Of a DNA stretch of 9,684 bases, positions 1 through 5,902 are shown one piece after another (within the stretch, counting starts at the first letter, position 1; each line of letters starts with the position of its first letter). The notes under the pieces were generated by a model, which saw only the letters and a list, made by a program, of their open reading frames with translations, was not told where the DNA came from and searched no databases. Made by a program: the position numbers and the translations under genes. The stretch lies in contig JACRGU010000103.1 in the NCBI GenBank assembly GCA_016212245.1, positions 1 through 9,684 of the forward strand. The letters are read 5' to 3'. The DNA comes from Nitrospirota bacterium (GTDB taxonomy: Bacteria > Nitrospirota > Thermodesulfovibrionia > Thermodesulfovibrionales > SM23-35).

Positions 1-2
1 AT

Positions 3-110
3 CTTTACGTCCTACAAAAAATAGAGAATGGCTAGAAGGAAGCAGAGGAAGGACGAGTTTAAACACACGAAGAAGTAGAGAAGATGATGTCAAAATGGCT
101 CGAAAAATAG
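3..110 (+). pseudogene. Antitoxin relic (C-terminal part) preceding the ParE-like toxin
   Basis: Only the tail of this gene lies in the window. The frame starting at base 3 gives KEAEEGRV, a TAA stop (60-62), then THEEVEKMMSKWLEK and a TAG stop (108-110). A further TAG lies at 33-35. A charged helix ending in T/SHEEVxKxMSKWL is typical of the small antitoxins encoded just before RelE/ParE toxins, and the second relic at 1152-1363 ends in a very similar way. The segment REWLEG is read in the neighbouring frame (23-40), which suggests a frameshift as well as the point stop. The relic overlaps the toxin start by 16 bp, the usual antitoxin-toxin arrangement. As it stands it cannot give a full-length antitoxin. 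The N-terminal part is outside the window. Confidence 0.6.
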
Positions 111-409
111 TTTGGTCATTTGAAGCGACTTCTGACCTCGGAGCAATTGCTGATTATATTGCAAGAGATTCCGCTTTTTACGCAGCTTCCTTTGTTCAGG
201 AAGTTCGTGAAGCAAGCCGCTCCCTCAATAAGTTTTCTGAAAGAGGACGCATTGTTCCTGAACTTTCCAATCCAAATATTCGTGAACTTTTCATAAAAGA
301 ATATCGTCTTATTTATAGCATAGAAGAATCCCGTGTCGTTATATTGGGTCTAATTCATGGGAGAAGAGACCTAAAAACATTATGGGAAAAGGAACAAAGG
401 AAAAATTGA
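95..409 (+). CDS. RelE/ParE-family toxin-like protein
   Basis: This intact 104-residue ORF has the RelE/ParE fold pattern. An N-terminal beta strand (KIVWSFEATSDL) and a helical hairpin (AIADYIARDSAFYAASFVQEV, about residues 16-37) are followed by the C-terminal strands with RELFIKEYRLIYSIEESRVVILGLIHGRRDL (about 64-94). Family members are small ribonucleases (RelE type) or gyrase poisons (ParE type). The R-x-IY and HGRRDL elements look more ParE-like, but the activity cannot be settled by eye. ATG 95 overlaps the end of the degraded antitoxin, so translation was probably coupled to it. No strong independent Shine-Dalgarno is visible. The frame stays open upstream to the window edge, so the exact start is not proven. 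No internal stop or frameshift is seen, which is odd for a toxin whose antitoxin is broken. Confidence 0.8.
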   Translation: MARKIVWSFEATSDLGAIADYIARDSAFYAASFVQEVREASRSLNKFSERGRIVPELSNPNIRELFIKEYRLIYSIEESRVVILGLIHGRRDLKTLWEKEQRKN

Positions 410-606
410 CCGTGAACTATCGCCAGAGGAAGTCAGGCAGATTTTGTCAGATTTACCATCCGAATTTATTGGGTATGTTTTTCTCACTAATGAGGCTGTA
501 ACATTAGCAGATACCTACATTTCTCATGATGTGGTAACCGAAAAGCATCTTATTGATGCCCAACATATTGCAATTGCCACAATAGAGCGAGTTGATGTTT
601 TAGTTA

Positions 607-753
607 TTGAAAACTGTATAAGAAATGTCCGCCCTCTCGTCATTCCCGCGAAAGCGGGAATCCAGGCTTAAGGCTTTTTTTAGCTGGATTCCGTGTCAAG
701 CACGGAATGACAAACATAGTACGAACATAGGACATTATTATTACAGGCATCAA
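607..753 (+). mobile_element. MITE-like miniature inverted-repeat element with TA target duplication
   Basis: The 147-bp segment has 24-bp imperfect terminal inverted repeats: 607-630 against the reverse complement of 730-753, 17 of 24 positions matching by my count. The best blocks are TTGA at the tip, CTGTA, and AATGTCC at the inner end. It is flanked by TA at 605-606 and TA at 754-755. Deleting the element plus one TA restores an uninterrupted PIN-domain reading frame, which fixes the boundaries independently of the repeats. A TA duplication is characteristic of IS630/Tc1-mariner-type transposition, so a non-autonomous derivative of such an element is my best guess. No transposase is encoded. 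A separate REP-like palindrome occupies its middle (639-711). Confidence 0.72.
639..711 (+). repeat. Dispersed REP-like palindrome inside the miniature element
   Basis: This is an inverted repeat with outer arms GTCATTCC ... GGAATGAC and inner arms GGAATCCAG ... CTGGATTCC. Each half also forms its own small hairpin (CCCGCGAAAGCGGG on the left). The left half translates to VIPAKAGIQ, a peptide that I recall from many spurious ORFs in environmental bacterial genomes, which fits a widely dispersed repeat. It may be the original core of the miniature element or a later insertion into it. Confidence 0.75.
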
Positions 754-866
754 TAGTTGGAATTTTAAGCAGATTGTAAATCTTGACCGTATTAGAAAGT
801 TCAATGCAGTAAATCTAATGCTTGGGTATCATCTTTTGGAAATACGGAGTCCATTGGAGGTGTTAT

Positions 867-1019
867 ATGGAAAAGAAAATTGATGCAGTAAAATTACAGC
901 GGGAGATAAGATTGAAATTGGCAGAAAAGTATTTAAAGGCTCGTGATAAGGAATTGCGCGAGTTGCAGGAAAAATTTGGTCATTTAAAAAAGAAAAGGGG
1001 CGGCACGCACTTCAGATAA
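867..1019 (+). CDS. Small charged protein, possible antitoxin partner of the PIN gene
   Basis: ATG 867 is preceded by GGAGG (856-860) with a 6-nt spacer, a strong initiation signal. An in-frame upstream ATG at 822 lies inside PIN coding sequence and has no such site. The predicted protein has 50 residues (MEKKIDAVKLQREIRLKLAE ...) and is rich in Lys, Glu and Arg. It looks almost entirely helical and ends in a basic tail. The start overlaps the PIN stop (881-883) by 17 bp in another frame, which implies translational coupling to the PIN gene when that gene was intact. Very small helical proteins next to PIN genes are commonly antitoxins, so that role is the natural suggestion, but no DNA-binding motif is visible. 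It is intact although its partner is broken. Confidence 0.6.
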   Translation: MEKKIDAVKLQREIRLKLAEKYLKARDKELRELQEKFGHLKKKRGGTHFR

Positions 1020-1033
1020 CATGAATGTATCTA

Positions 1034-1092
1034 GTTCGGGCTTCGCATTCACCTAAATCGCCTTCGGCGACTTAGGATACCCGCCGTCCCGA
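1034..1092 (+). repeat. Hairpin-rich short repeat, REP-like
   Basis: A compact stem pairs 1052-1062 with 1066-1076 (10 of 11 positions, one A-C mismatch) around the loop TTC. An outer TCGGG (1036-1040) can pair with CCCGA (1088-1092). There is no T-tract after the stem, so an intrinsic terminator is unlikely. The nested pairing looks like a degenerate dispersed palindromic repeat. It lies between the small ORF and the second antitoxin relic. Confidence 0.45.
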
Positions 1093-1099
1093 TGACCAC

Positions 1100-1129
1100 T
1101 TGTTAAGGAACTGAGTTAAATGGTATATT
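1100..1129 (+). promoter_or_regulatory. Possible sigma-70 promoter of the second antitoxin relic
   Basis: TTGTTA (1100-1105) and TATATT (1124-1129) are separated by 18 bp. They sit just upstream of a good Shine-Dalgarno (GGAGG, 1141-1145) belonging to the relic. Each box matches the consensus only in part, so this is tentative. Confidence 0.3.
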
Positions 1130-1151
1130 TTAAACATCAAGGAGGTGCTAA

Positions 1152-1363
1152 ATAGCAGGGATAAAAGAACAAGTTATTCATATGATTGAATCCCTTCCTG
1201 ATGATGTAACGGTTGATGAAATCATGGCTGAGTTGTATTTAAACTGCAGGTGGATGCTGGTTTGAAGGAATTAGATGAAGGGATAGGGATGCCTCACGAA
1301 GAAGTTGAAAAGCAGATGTCTAAATGGCTTACACACGGTGCTAAGCCATGGGAAGATTTATAA
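1152..1363 (+). pseudogene. Antitoxin relic with lost start codon and one-base frameshift
   Basis: A Shine-Dalgarno (GGAGG, 1141-1145) lies 6 nt before ATA 1152-1154, where an ATG would be expected. From there the frame reads AGIKEQVIHMIESLPDD then VTVDEIMAELY up to 1238. The reading then continues one frame over from 1241: KLQVDAGLKELDEGIGM, PHEEVEKQMSKWL, and GAKPWEDL before the stop at 1361-1363. One missing T near 1239-1240 (the natural sequence would encode ELYFKLQVD) explains the shift. The architecture (an IESLPDDVTVDEIMxELYFKLQVDxGLKELDEG core followed by HEEVEK) is that of small antitoxins that precede RelE/ParE toxins. No toxin follows: trpG begins immediately, on the opposite strand. 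The gene is therefore a toxinless, doubly broken relic. Confidence 0.75.
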
Positions 1364-1933
1364 ATGGAGGGACAGCCTTAAAAAATTCCTTAACAGATCT
1401 TTCCCAACCCTTGTCAGTATTGATTCTGGATGGAACTGGACACCCTCGATGATAAACTCCTTATGCCTTACACCCATTATCTCATCCATATCAGTCCATG
1501 CAGTTATTTCGAGACAGTCAGGCATGGTCTCTTTTTTTATCACAAGTGAATGATACCTTGTTGCCTCGAATGGATTCGGAAGACCCCCGAATATAGTTTT
1601 CCCATCATGGTGAATCAGAGATGTCTTTCCATGCATGAGCCTTGGCGCCCTTATTATATCTCCACCAAATGCAGCACCTATTGATTGATGACCTAGGCAG
1701 ACACCTAAGATTGGAATCATGCCAGCAAAATGTTTTATCAATTCTACAGAGATACCAGCCTCCTTTGGTGTGCATGGCCCTGGCGAGATTACAATCCTTT
1801 CAGGGTTTAGTCTTTCTATCTCAGGTATTGTAATCTTATCATTCCTGAATACCTTTATATCCTCGCCCATCTCTCCAAGGTACTGGACTAAGTTATAGGT
1901 AAAAGAATCGTAGTTATCAATCATCAAAAGCAT
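1358..1933 (-). CDS. trpG: Anthranilate synthase component II, glutamine amidotransferase
   Basis: TrpG hydrolyses glutamine and passes ammonia to TrpE for anthranilate synthesis from chorismate, the first committed step of tryptophan biosynthesis; in many bacteria it also serves folate synthesis as PabA. The 191-residue class I glutamine amidotransferase domain is complete. DNYDSFTYNLVQYL lies at the N-terminus, the oxyanion-strand motif SPGPCTP at 50-56, the nucleophile Cys79 in GVCLGHQ, and the catalytic pair His168 and Glu170 in VQFHPES. ATG 1931-1933 has AGAGG (complement of 1940-1944) 6 nt upstream. It lies 87 nt after trpE on the same strand and is probably co-transcribed with it. Its stop (1358-1360) overlaps the end of the antitoxin relic tail to tail. 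No trpD follows. Confidence 0.95.
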   Translation of the reverse strand: MLLMIDNYDSFTYNLVQYLGEMGEDIKVFRNDKITIPEIERLNPERIVISPGPCTPKEAGISVELIKHFAGMIPILGVCLGHQSIGAAFGGDIIRAPRLMHGKTSLIHHDGKTIFGGLPNPFEATRYHSLVIKKETMPDCLEITAWTDMDEIMGVRHKEFIIEGVQFHPESILTRVGKDLLRNFLRLSLHL

Positions 1934-2020
1934 TCTGAACCTCTAATCTATATCATTATTCATAAAGGCAGGATATAGTATTCGAGCGGCTTTTTTGGCC
2001 GATAGTCCGACAGTCTGTCT

Positions 2021-3625
2021 TTACACCAACCCATTTTCTGCCATATACACTGCCCTCATCATACCCATGGCCTTATTCACCGTCTCAGTATACTCCCTCT
2101 CAGGAACAGAGTCAGCCACTATCCCTGCACCTGCCTGAACATACACCTTACCATCTTTTATTATAAGCGTTCTTATAGTGATACAGGTATCCATATTCCC
2201 GGAATAGCTAAAGTATCCTACTGCGCCGGCATAGGGACCTCTCTTCGTCGGCTCAAGCTCCTCTATTATCTCCATTGCCCGAACCTTTGGCGCACCTGTT
2301 ACAGTACCTGCAGGAAAACATGCCTCAAGCACATCAAATGCATCAAGCCCGTCTTTTAAATCGCCCTCTACATTAGAGACAAGGTGCATAACATGGCTGT
2401 ATCTCTCGACAGTCATCAGTTCTGTTACATTCACAGACCCTATCTCCGCAACCCTGCCAACGTCGTTCCTTCCGAGGTCAACAAGCATGATATGCTCTGC
2501 TATCTCTTTAGTGTCTTTCCTGAGTTCTTCCTCGAGCACCTTATCCTCTATCTCTGTTTCTCCTCTCCTGCGCGTTCCTGCAATCGGCCTTAGAACAATC
2601 TTTTTCCCCTCAAGCCGTACGAGTATCTCAGGAGATGAGCCAACAAGACTTGCATCACCTGTATCAAGATAATACATGTAAGGAGATGGATTTATTACAC
2701 GCAATGCCCTGTATATATTGATTGGCTCAACCTTGGACTCACACTCGAATCTCTGCGAGAGCACAACCTGAACCACATCCCCTGACATTATATACTCTTT
2801 TGCCCTGAGCACTGCACCCTCAAATGCCTCCTTTGTGACAAAAGATGATGCATAGCCATGTAGTTCAAAGTTCAAAGTTCGGAGTTCGGAGTCTCCCCCC
2901 CACCCCTGCCCTCCCCCTCGCCCCCACCATATCCTCCCCCCATAAGCGGGGGAGGACAAAGGTGGGGGGGATTTTATTATAGGGGGGAGGGTGAGGGAGA
3001 GGGTGCTCTGTGCTCTGTGCTCAATTGGCTCTTTTAGCCTTTCTATTATGCTATCTATTTTTTCTATTGCCTCTCTGTATGCCTCTTCAGGGGATTTGTT
3101 ATTGATATGGGCATTCGAGACAACCTTTATCTTTTGCCTGAGGCTGTCGAATATAAGCATTGTGTCTGTAACCATAAAGAACATATCAGGAAGGTTGAGG
3201 CCGGGCCTCCCCTCATCAGGGATAATTTCAAAAAATCTGACCATATCATAACCAATATACCCTACAAGACCACCGTAAAACCTCGGTAGACCCTTGATCT
3301 CAACTGGCATGCAGGCAATGATTTCCTTTTTTATAACCTCGATAGGGTCATCTACCTCGAATATTTGAGGCTCCTGTCCATTGTCTCTTATCTCAATCTT
3401 TCTGCCCCATCCCCTTATAACCTTTGATGGTTTTGAGCCGAGGAATGAATATCTCGCCCATTTTTCCCCTCCAACCACACTCTCGAGGAGAAAGGAGGGG
3501 GTACCGCCGAGCTTGAGGTAGGCAGAGACAGGTGTCTCTACATCAGCAAGAATCTCCCTGTACACAGGTATAAGATTTCCCCTTAAGGAAAGCGACTTAA
3601 ACTCTTCTAAATCAGGATACACCAT
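2021..3625 (-). CDS. trpE: Anthranilate synthase component I with an in-frame repeat-derived insertion
   Basis: TrpE converts chorismate and ammonia to anthranilate in the cytoplasm, with TrpG supplying the ammonia. The N-terminal domain carries LLES (residues 46-49), the motif associated with tryptophan feedback binding. The chorismate-binding domain carries GDVVQ (282-286), SSPE (330-333), PIAGTRRRG (347-355), LVDLGRND (381-388) and FPAGTVTGAPK (437-447). All the expected active-site blocks are present, so the enzyme should work. At 534 residues it is longer than most relatives (about 490-500). The excess is residues about 202-255, a low-complexity Pro/Gly/Ser segment translated from a repeat element (2863-3023) and placed in the linker between the two domains. 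The start at 3623-3625 (MVYPDLEEFKSL) fits the family N-terminus. No clear Shine-Dalgarno precedes it. Confidence 0.95.
   Translation of the reverse strand: MVYPDLEEFKSLSLRGNLIPVYREILADVETPVSAYLKLGGTPSFLLESVVGGEKWARYSFLGSKPSKVIRGWGRKIEIRDNGQEPQIFEVDDPIEVIKKEIIACMPVEIKGLPRFYGGLVGYIGYDMVRFFEIIPDEGRPGLNLPDMFFMVTDTMLIFDSLRQKIKVVSNAHINNKSPEEAYREAIEKIDSIIERLKEPIEHRAQSTLSLTLPPIIKSPPPLSSPAYGGRIWWGRGGGQGWGGDSELRTLNFELHGYASSFVTKEAFEGAVLRAKEYIMSGDVVQVVLSQRFECESKVEPINIYRALRVINPSPYMYYLDTGDASLVGSSPEILVRLEGKKIVLRPIAGTRRRGETEIEDKVLEEELRKDTKEIAEHIMLVDLGRNDVGRVAEIGSVNVTELMTVERYSHVMHLVSNVEGDLKDGLDAFDVLEACFPAGTVTGAPKVRAMEIIEELEPTKRGPYAGAVGYFSYSGNMDTCITIRTLIIKDGKVYVQAGAGIVADSVPEREYTETVNKAMGMMRAVYMAENGLV
2863..3023 (+). 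repeat. Composite repeat (7-bp units, palindromic core, 7-bp units) inside trpE
   Basis: Read on the plus strand, four 7-bp units run 2863-2890 (GTTCAAA, GTTCAAA, GTTCGGA, GTTCGGA). A C-rich left core arm follows (2891-2920), then a nested palindrome (2921-2968) and a linker, then a G-rich right core arm (2981-3005). Three 7-bp units close it at 3003-3023 (GTGCTCT, GTGCTCT, GTGCTCA). The left arm is identical over 30 nt to 7676-7705 in oppD, and the right arm matches 7706-7730 at 23 of 25 positions. The nested palindrome has stems CCCCCACC (2921-2928) with GGTGGGGG (2961-2968) and CCTCCCCC (2933-2940) with GGGGGAGG (2948-2955). The insertion is translated in frame as part of TrpE. Confidence 0.85.
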
Positions 3626-3629
3626 AATA

Positions 3630-3659
3630 TTGACAAAGCTCGCATTTTTTCATTAGTAT
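3630..3659 (+). promoter_or_regulatory. Candidate sigma-70 promoter of the tRNA pair
   Basis: TTGACA (3630-3635) is a perfect -35 box. TAGTAT (3654-3659) follows after 18 bp as a 4-of-6 -10 box. Transcription would start near 3666, some 55 nt before tRNA-Gly. It lies in the short divergent region between trpE and the tRNAs. Confidence 0.45.
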
Positions 3660-3671
3660 TTTATGAAGTCC

Positions 3672-3701
3672 ATTATAGCTTATTAGCTAATTATAAGTTA
3701 A
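3672..3701 (-). promoter_or_regulatory. trpE: Candidate sigma-70 promoter of trpEG
   Basis: On the minus strand a perfect TATAAT (complement of 3672-3677) is preceded, after an 18-bp spacer, by TTAACT (complement of 3696-3701, 4 of 6 to TTGACA). The predicted start near 3665 gives a leader of about 40 nt before the trpE start. That is too short for a classic attenuator, and I see no Trp-rich leader peptide. Confidence 0.45.
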
Positions 3702-3720
3702 GAGTTTATGAAGGAGAAAT

Positions 3721-3796
<76 letters not shown>

Positions 3797-3799
3797 GAT

Positions 3800-3875
3800 G
3801 GCGGCGTACCCAAGTGGCTAAGGGAGAGGTCTGCAAAACCTTTATGCAGCGGTTCAAATCCGCTCGCCGCCTCCA
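3800..3875 (+). tRNA. tRNA-Cys (anticodon GCA)
   Basis: The acceptor stem pairs GGCGGCG (3800-3806) with CGCCGCC (3865-3871). The anticodon arm GAGGT/ACCTT (3826-3830, 3838-3842) closes the loop CTGCAAA with anticodon GCA at 3833-3835. The T stem AGCGG/CCGCT (3848-3852, 3860-3864) encloses TTCAAAT. Discriminator U73 (T3872), a known identity element of bacterial tRNA-Cys, is followed by encoded CCA (3873-3875). No terminator hairpin with a T-tract is visible before the transglycosylase gene 95 nt downstream, so read-through is possible. Confidence 0.97.
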
Positions 3876-3970
3876 CCCTGTATAAACCCAATAGTTACAA
3901 AATTTGTTCTTGATATGCAATGTTTAGGTAAACTATTGCTGAAAAACGCCATTTTGACTATGATATTTTT

Positions 3971-5902
3971 ATGAAACTACGCCTTTTGTGCCTCTTCCTA
4001 TTTACTCTTCACTGGTCACTGGTTTATGGTACGGAGACGGATGGGAAGGCATACCTGAAAAAAGGCAAAATAGAGCTGGAAAGCGGGAAATATGAAGATG
4101 CTATACTCAGCCTATCAATTGCGGAGAGAGAATTTCCCCTGCTGGGCGATTATGCCCTGTTATGGCTCTCGAATGCTCATCAGGAAACAGGTAACCATGA
4201 CCAGTCCTTGAAGACCATACATATCCTTCTTAACAGATATCCCGATTCACCACTCAGAAAGAAGGCCCGCATCAGCGAGATAAGGGAACTTATAGCAATT
4301 GGCAAGATTCTGTCGAATGGCAAGATTCTGTCGAATTCAGGTGAGGTATCAAAAATTTTTGAGTCTTATGTCAGGGACTACTCTGACGACGAAGAGATGA
4401 GGTTTATGTATGGGCAGTGGCTTAAGAATAAAGGTGAAATACAGAAAGCTAAGTCAATTTTTAAAGGTCTCTATGTGGGTGCCGGTGTATTTTCAGGAAT
4501 AGCACATAATGAGCTGGATCCCTCTGATATTAATGCTGGTGACCTTTTAGAGCGGGCATCAAACCTGATAAATGCAAGGGATTTCAAGGAAGCTGAGTCT
4601 AGCCTGAGGACAGCGATGGCAAAAGGTGACAGAAGGCTTAAAAATGAAATCCTACAAAAACTCGGACTATCTCTTTTCAGGCAGAAGAGATATAAAGAGG
4701 CTGCTGAGATTTATAGAAAGGTTGACGATAAATACTGGATGGCATGTTCCCTGTACAGGGCAGGAGAAAAAGAGACATTTAATGCTGTTCTAAACGAACT
4801 TCTTAAGAAAAAAGATAAAAAGGCAGGCCCTCTACTCATTACAGTCGCTTCTGATAAGAGAAGGGATTTAAAGACTAAAGATGCAATAACTACCTATCAG
4901 AAGGTAATAGAACAATACCCGTCTGAGACCGAAGATGCCCTCTGGGGAATTGGATGGACTTACTTCCTCACAGGAGAATACAGGAAAGCCATAGAGGTTT
5001 TTGACAGACTCTGTAGCACATACGACAGCTCCAGGTATCTCTACTGGAAGGCAAGGAGTCTTGAGGCACTCGGGGAAGATGCCATGCCAGTTTATCAGAC
5101 CCTCATGGCCAGAAATCAGGATTTCTACAGCGTCCTATCTTACATAAGAACCGCGAATACTATCAAGCGCTCGAATCTTTTAGAAGATACAGTGACAACA
5201 ATTAAAAAAATTGATCGTATCGAGGCGCTTTTGGAACTCGGGATGTCAAATGAAGCCCTGTTAGAGCTTATCTATATTTCAAAAAATATCAGCTCGATAG
5301 ATAACCTCATCTATATCAGCTCGAAGTTTAAGGAGCTCGGTGAATACAACCATATGGTTACACTTGCAGTAAAGATGCCATACATGGAAAGACTGCACCA
5401 ATTCTGGTATCCACTTGCATACTGGGACATTGTTGAAGGTCTTTCAGGGAGATACAGTATAGATCCACTTTTAGCCCTTTCAGTTGTAAGGGAAGAAAGC
5501 AGGTTTGACCCTGAGGCAAGGTCTGTAGCAGGGGCCTGTGGTCTCATGCAGATTATGCCACAGACCGCATACCAACTCGACAGCAAGTTAAAACTAGGCA
5601 TAAATGTAACACAACAGATACATGATGTAAAAAATAATCTCCACCTCGGTATTTATTATCTGAGTAATCTGATTAATGAATTCGGCTCTTACCCCCATGC
5701 ACTTGCTGCTTATAATGCTGGAGGAGAGGTGGTGAAAAAATGGATTCAGAATGGGAGATATAAATCACTGGACGAATTCATTGAAGACATTCCGTACAGT
5801 GAGACGAGGAACTATGTAAGGAGGGTTCTCACCACTTACTTTGAATATAAAAAGGTTTCTCCAGTAGAGGCCGATATGATAAATCCCGCACCTTTCTTGT
5901 GA
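3971..5902 (+). CDS. slt: Soluble lytic murein transglycosylase (Slt/GH23 family)
   Basis: The enzyme cleaves the MurNAc-GlcNAc bond of peptidoglycan in the periplasm, forming 1,6-anhydroMurNAc ends. It takes part in wall turnover and division. The 643-residue length is close to that of E. coli Slt70. Residues 1-20 are a signal peptide (a short basic start, a hydrophobic core, and VYG as a plausible cleavage site). A long helical-repeat U-domain (about 25-480) follows, with TPR-like pairs such as GDYALLWLSNAHQETGNHDQ and ALWGIGWTYFLTGEYRKAIE. The catalytic SLT domain (about 485-625) has ES with Glu509 as the general acid, then GACGLMQIMPQTA, HLGIYYL and AAYNAGG (579-585). ATG 3971 starts cleanly with the signal peptide, although no good Shine-Dalgarno precedes it. 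An 18-bp tandem duplication (4301-4336) repeats GKILSN within the helical domain. Confidence 0.93.
   Translation: MKLRLLCLFLFTLHWSLVYGTETDGKAYLKKGKIELESGKYEDAILSLSIAEREFPLLGDYALLWLSNAHQETGNHDQSLKTIHILLNRYPDSPLRKKARISEIRELIAIGKILSNGKILSNSGEVSKIFESYVRDYSDDEEMRFMYGQWLKNKGEIQKAKSIFKGLYVGAGVFSGIAHNELDPSDINAGDLLERASNLINARDFKEAESSLRTAMAKGDRRLKNEILQKLGLSLFRQKRYKEAAEIYRKVDDKYWMACSLYRAGEKETFNAVLNELLKKKDKKAGPLLITVASDKRRDLKTKDAITTYQKVIEQYPSETEDALWGIGWTYFLTGEYRKAIEVFDRLCSTYDSSRYLYWKARSLEALGEDAMPVYQTLMARNQDFYSVLSYIRTANTIKRSNLLEDTVTTIKKIDRIEALLELGMSNEALLELIYISKNISSIDNLIYISSKFKELGEYNHMVTLAVKMPYMERLHQFWYPLAYWDIVEGLSGRYSIDPLLALSVVREESRFDPEARSVAGACGLMQIMPQTAYQLDSKLKLGINVTQQIHDVKNNLHLGIYYLSNLINEFGSYPHALAAYNAGGEVVKKWIQNGRYKSLDEFIEDIPYSETRNYVRRVLTTYFEYKKVSPVEADMINPAPFL
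4301..4336 (+). repeat. Perfect 18-bp tandem duplication within slt
   Basis: GGCAAGATTCTGTCGAAT occurs twice head to tail (4301-4318 and 4319-4336), adding six residues (GKILSN) without changing the frame. It lies in a helical-repeat part of the protein, far from the active site. Perfect identity suggests a recent duplication. Confidence 0.95.

Larger units (their letters stand above)
411..883 (+). pseudogene. PIN-domain protein, N-terminally deleted and split by a miniature element
   Basis: Two halves of one PIN-domain protein can be read. The first, 411-605, runs RELSPEEVRQILSDLP ... HLIDAQHIAIATIERVDVLV. The second, 755-880, runs SWNFKQIVNLDRIRKFN ... LGYHLLEIRSPLEVL and stops at 881-883. 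Removing the element plus one TA copy joins them in frame as VDVLV-SWNFK, the pattern seen in this PIN subgroup. The acidic D of HLIDAQHIA is present. The first 45-60 residues, including the N-terminal DTN/DTS-type metal-binding Asp, are missing: upstream of about 411 the frame runs into an unrelated stretch and meets a stop at 372-374. PIN proteins are Mg-dependent ribonucleases, often toxins of VapC type. With one catalytic Asp gone and the gene split, this copy should be inactive. The upstream junction lies directly at the ParE-like gene's stop. Confidence 0.8.

Noticed and set aside
639..1092. CRISPR-like array in the repeat-rich left region
   Set aside because: There are no regularly spaced direct repeats with unique spacers; the repeats are palindromic and single.
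1987..2001. CGGC-T6-GGCCG between trpE and trpG as a terminator
   Set aside because: The stem is only 4 bp with the T-run in the loop, so it would not end transcription.
3626..3666. Tryptophan attenuator or T-box leader upstream of trpE
   Set aside because: The leader is only about 40 nt, with no Trp-codon peptide and no alternative hairpins.
3910..3940. Promoter for slt (TTGATA with a distant TATTGC)
   Set aside because: The -10 match is poor and the spacing uncertain; read-through from the tRNA pair is equally plausible.
4010..4023. Two CACTGGT heptamers in the slt signal-peptide region, resembling the 7-bp arrays
   Set aside because: There are only two clear units and no palindromic core; the translated peptide is a normal signal-peptide h-region.
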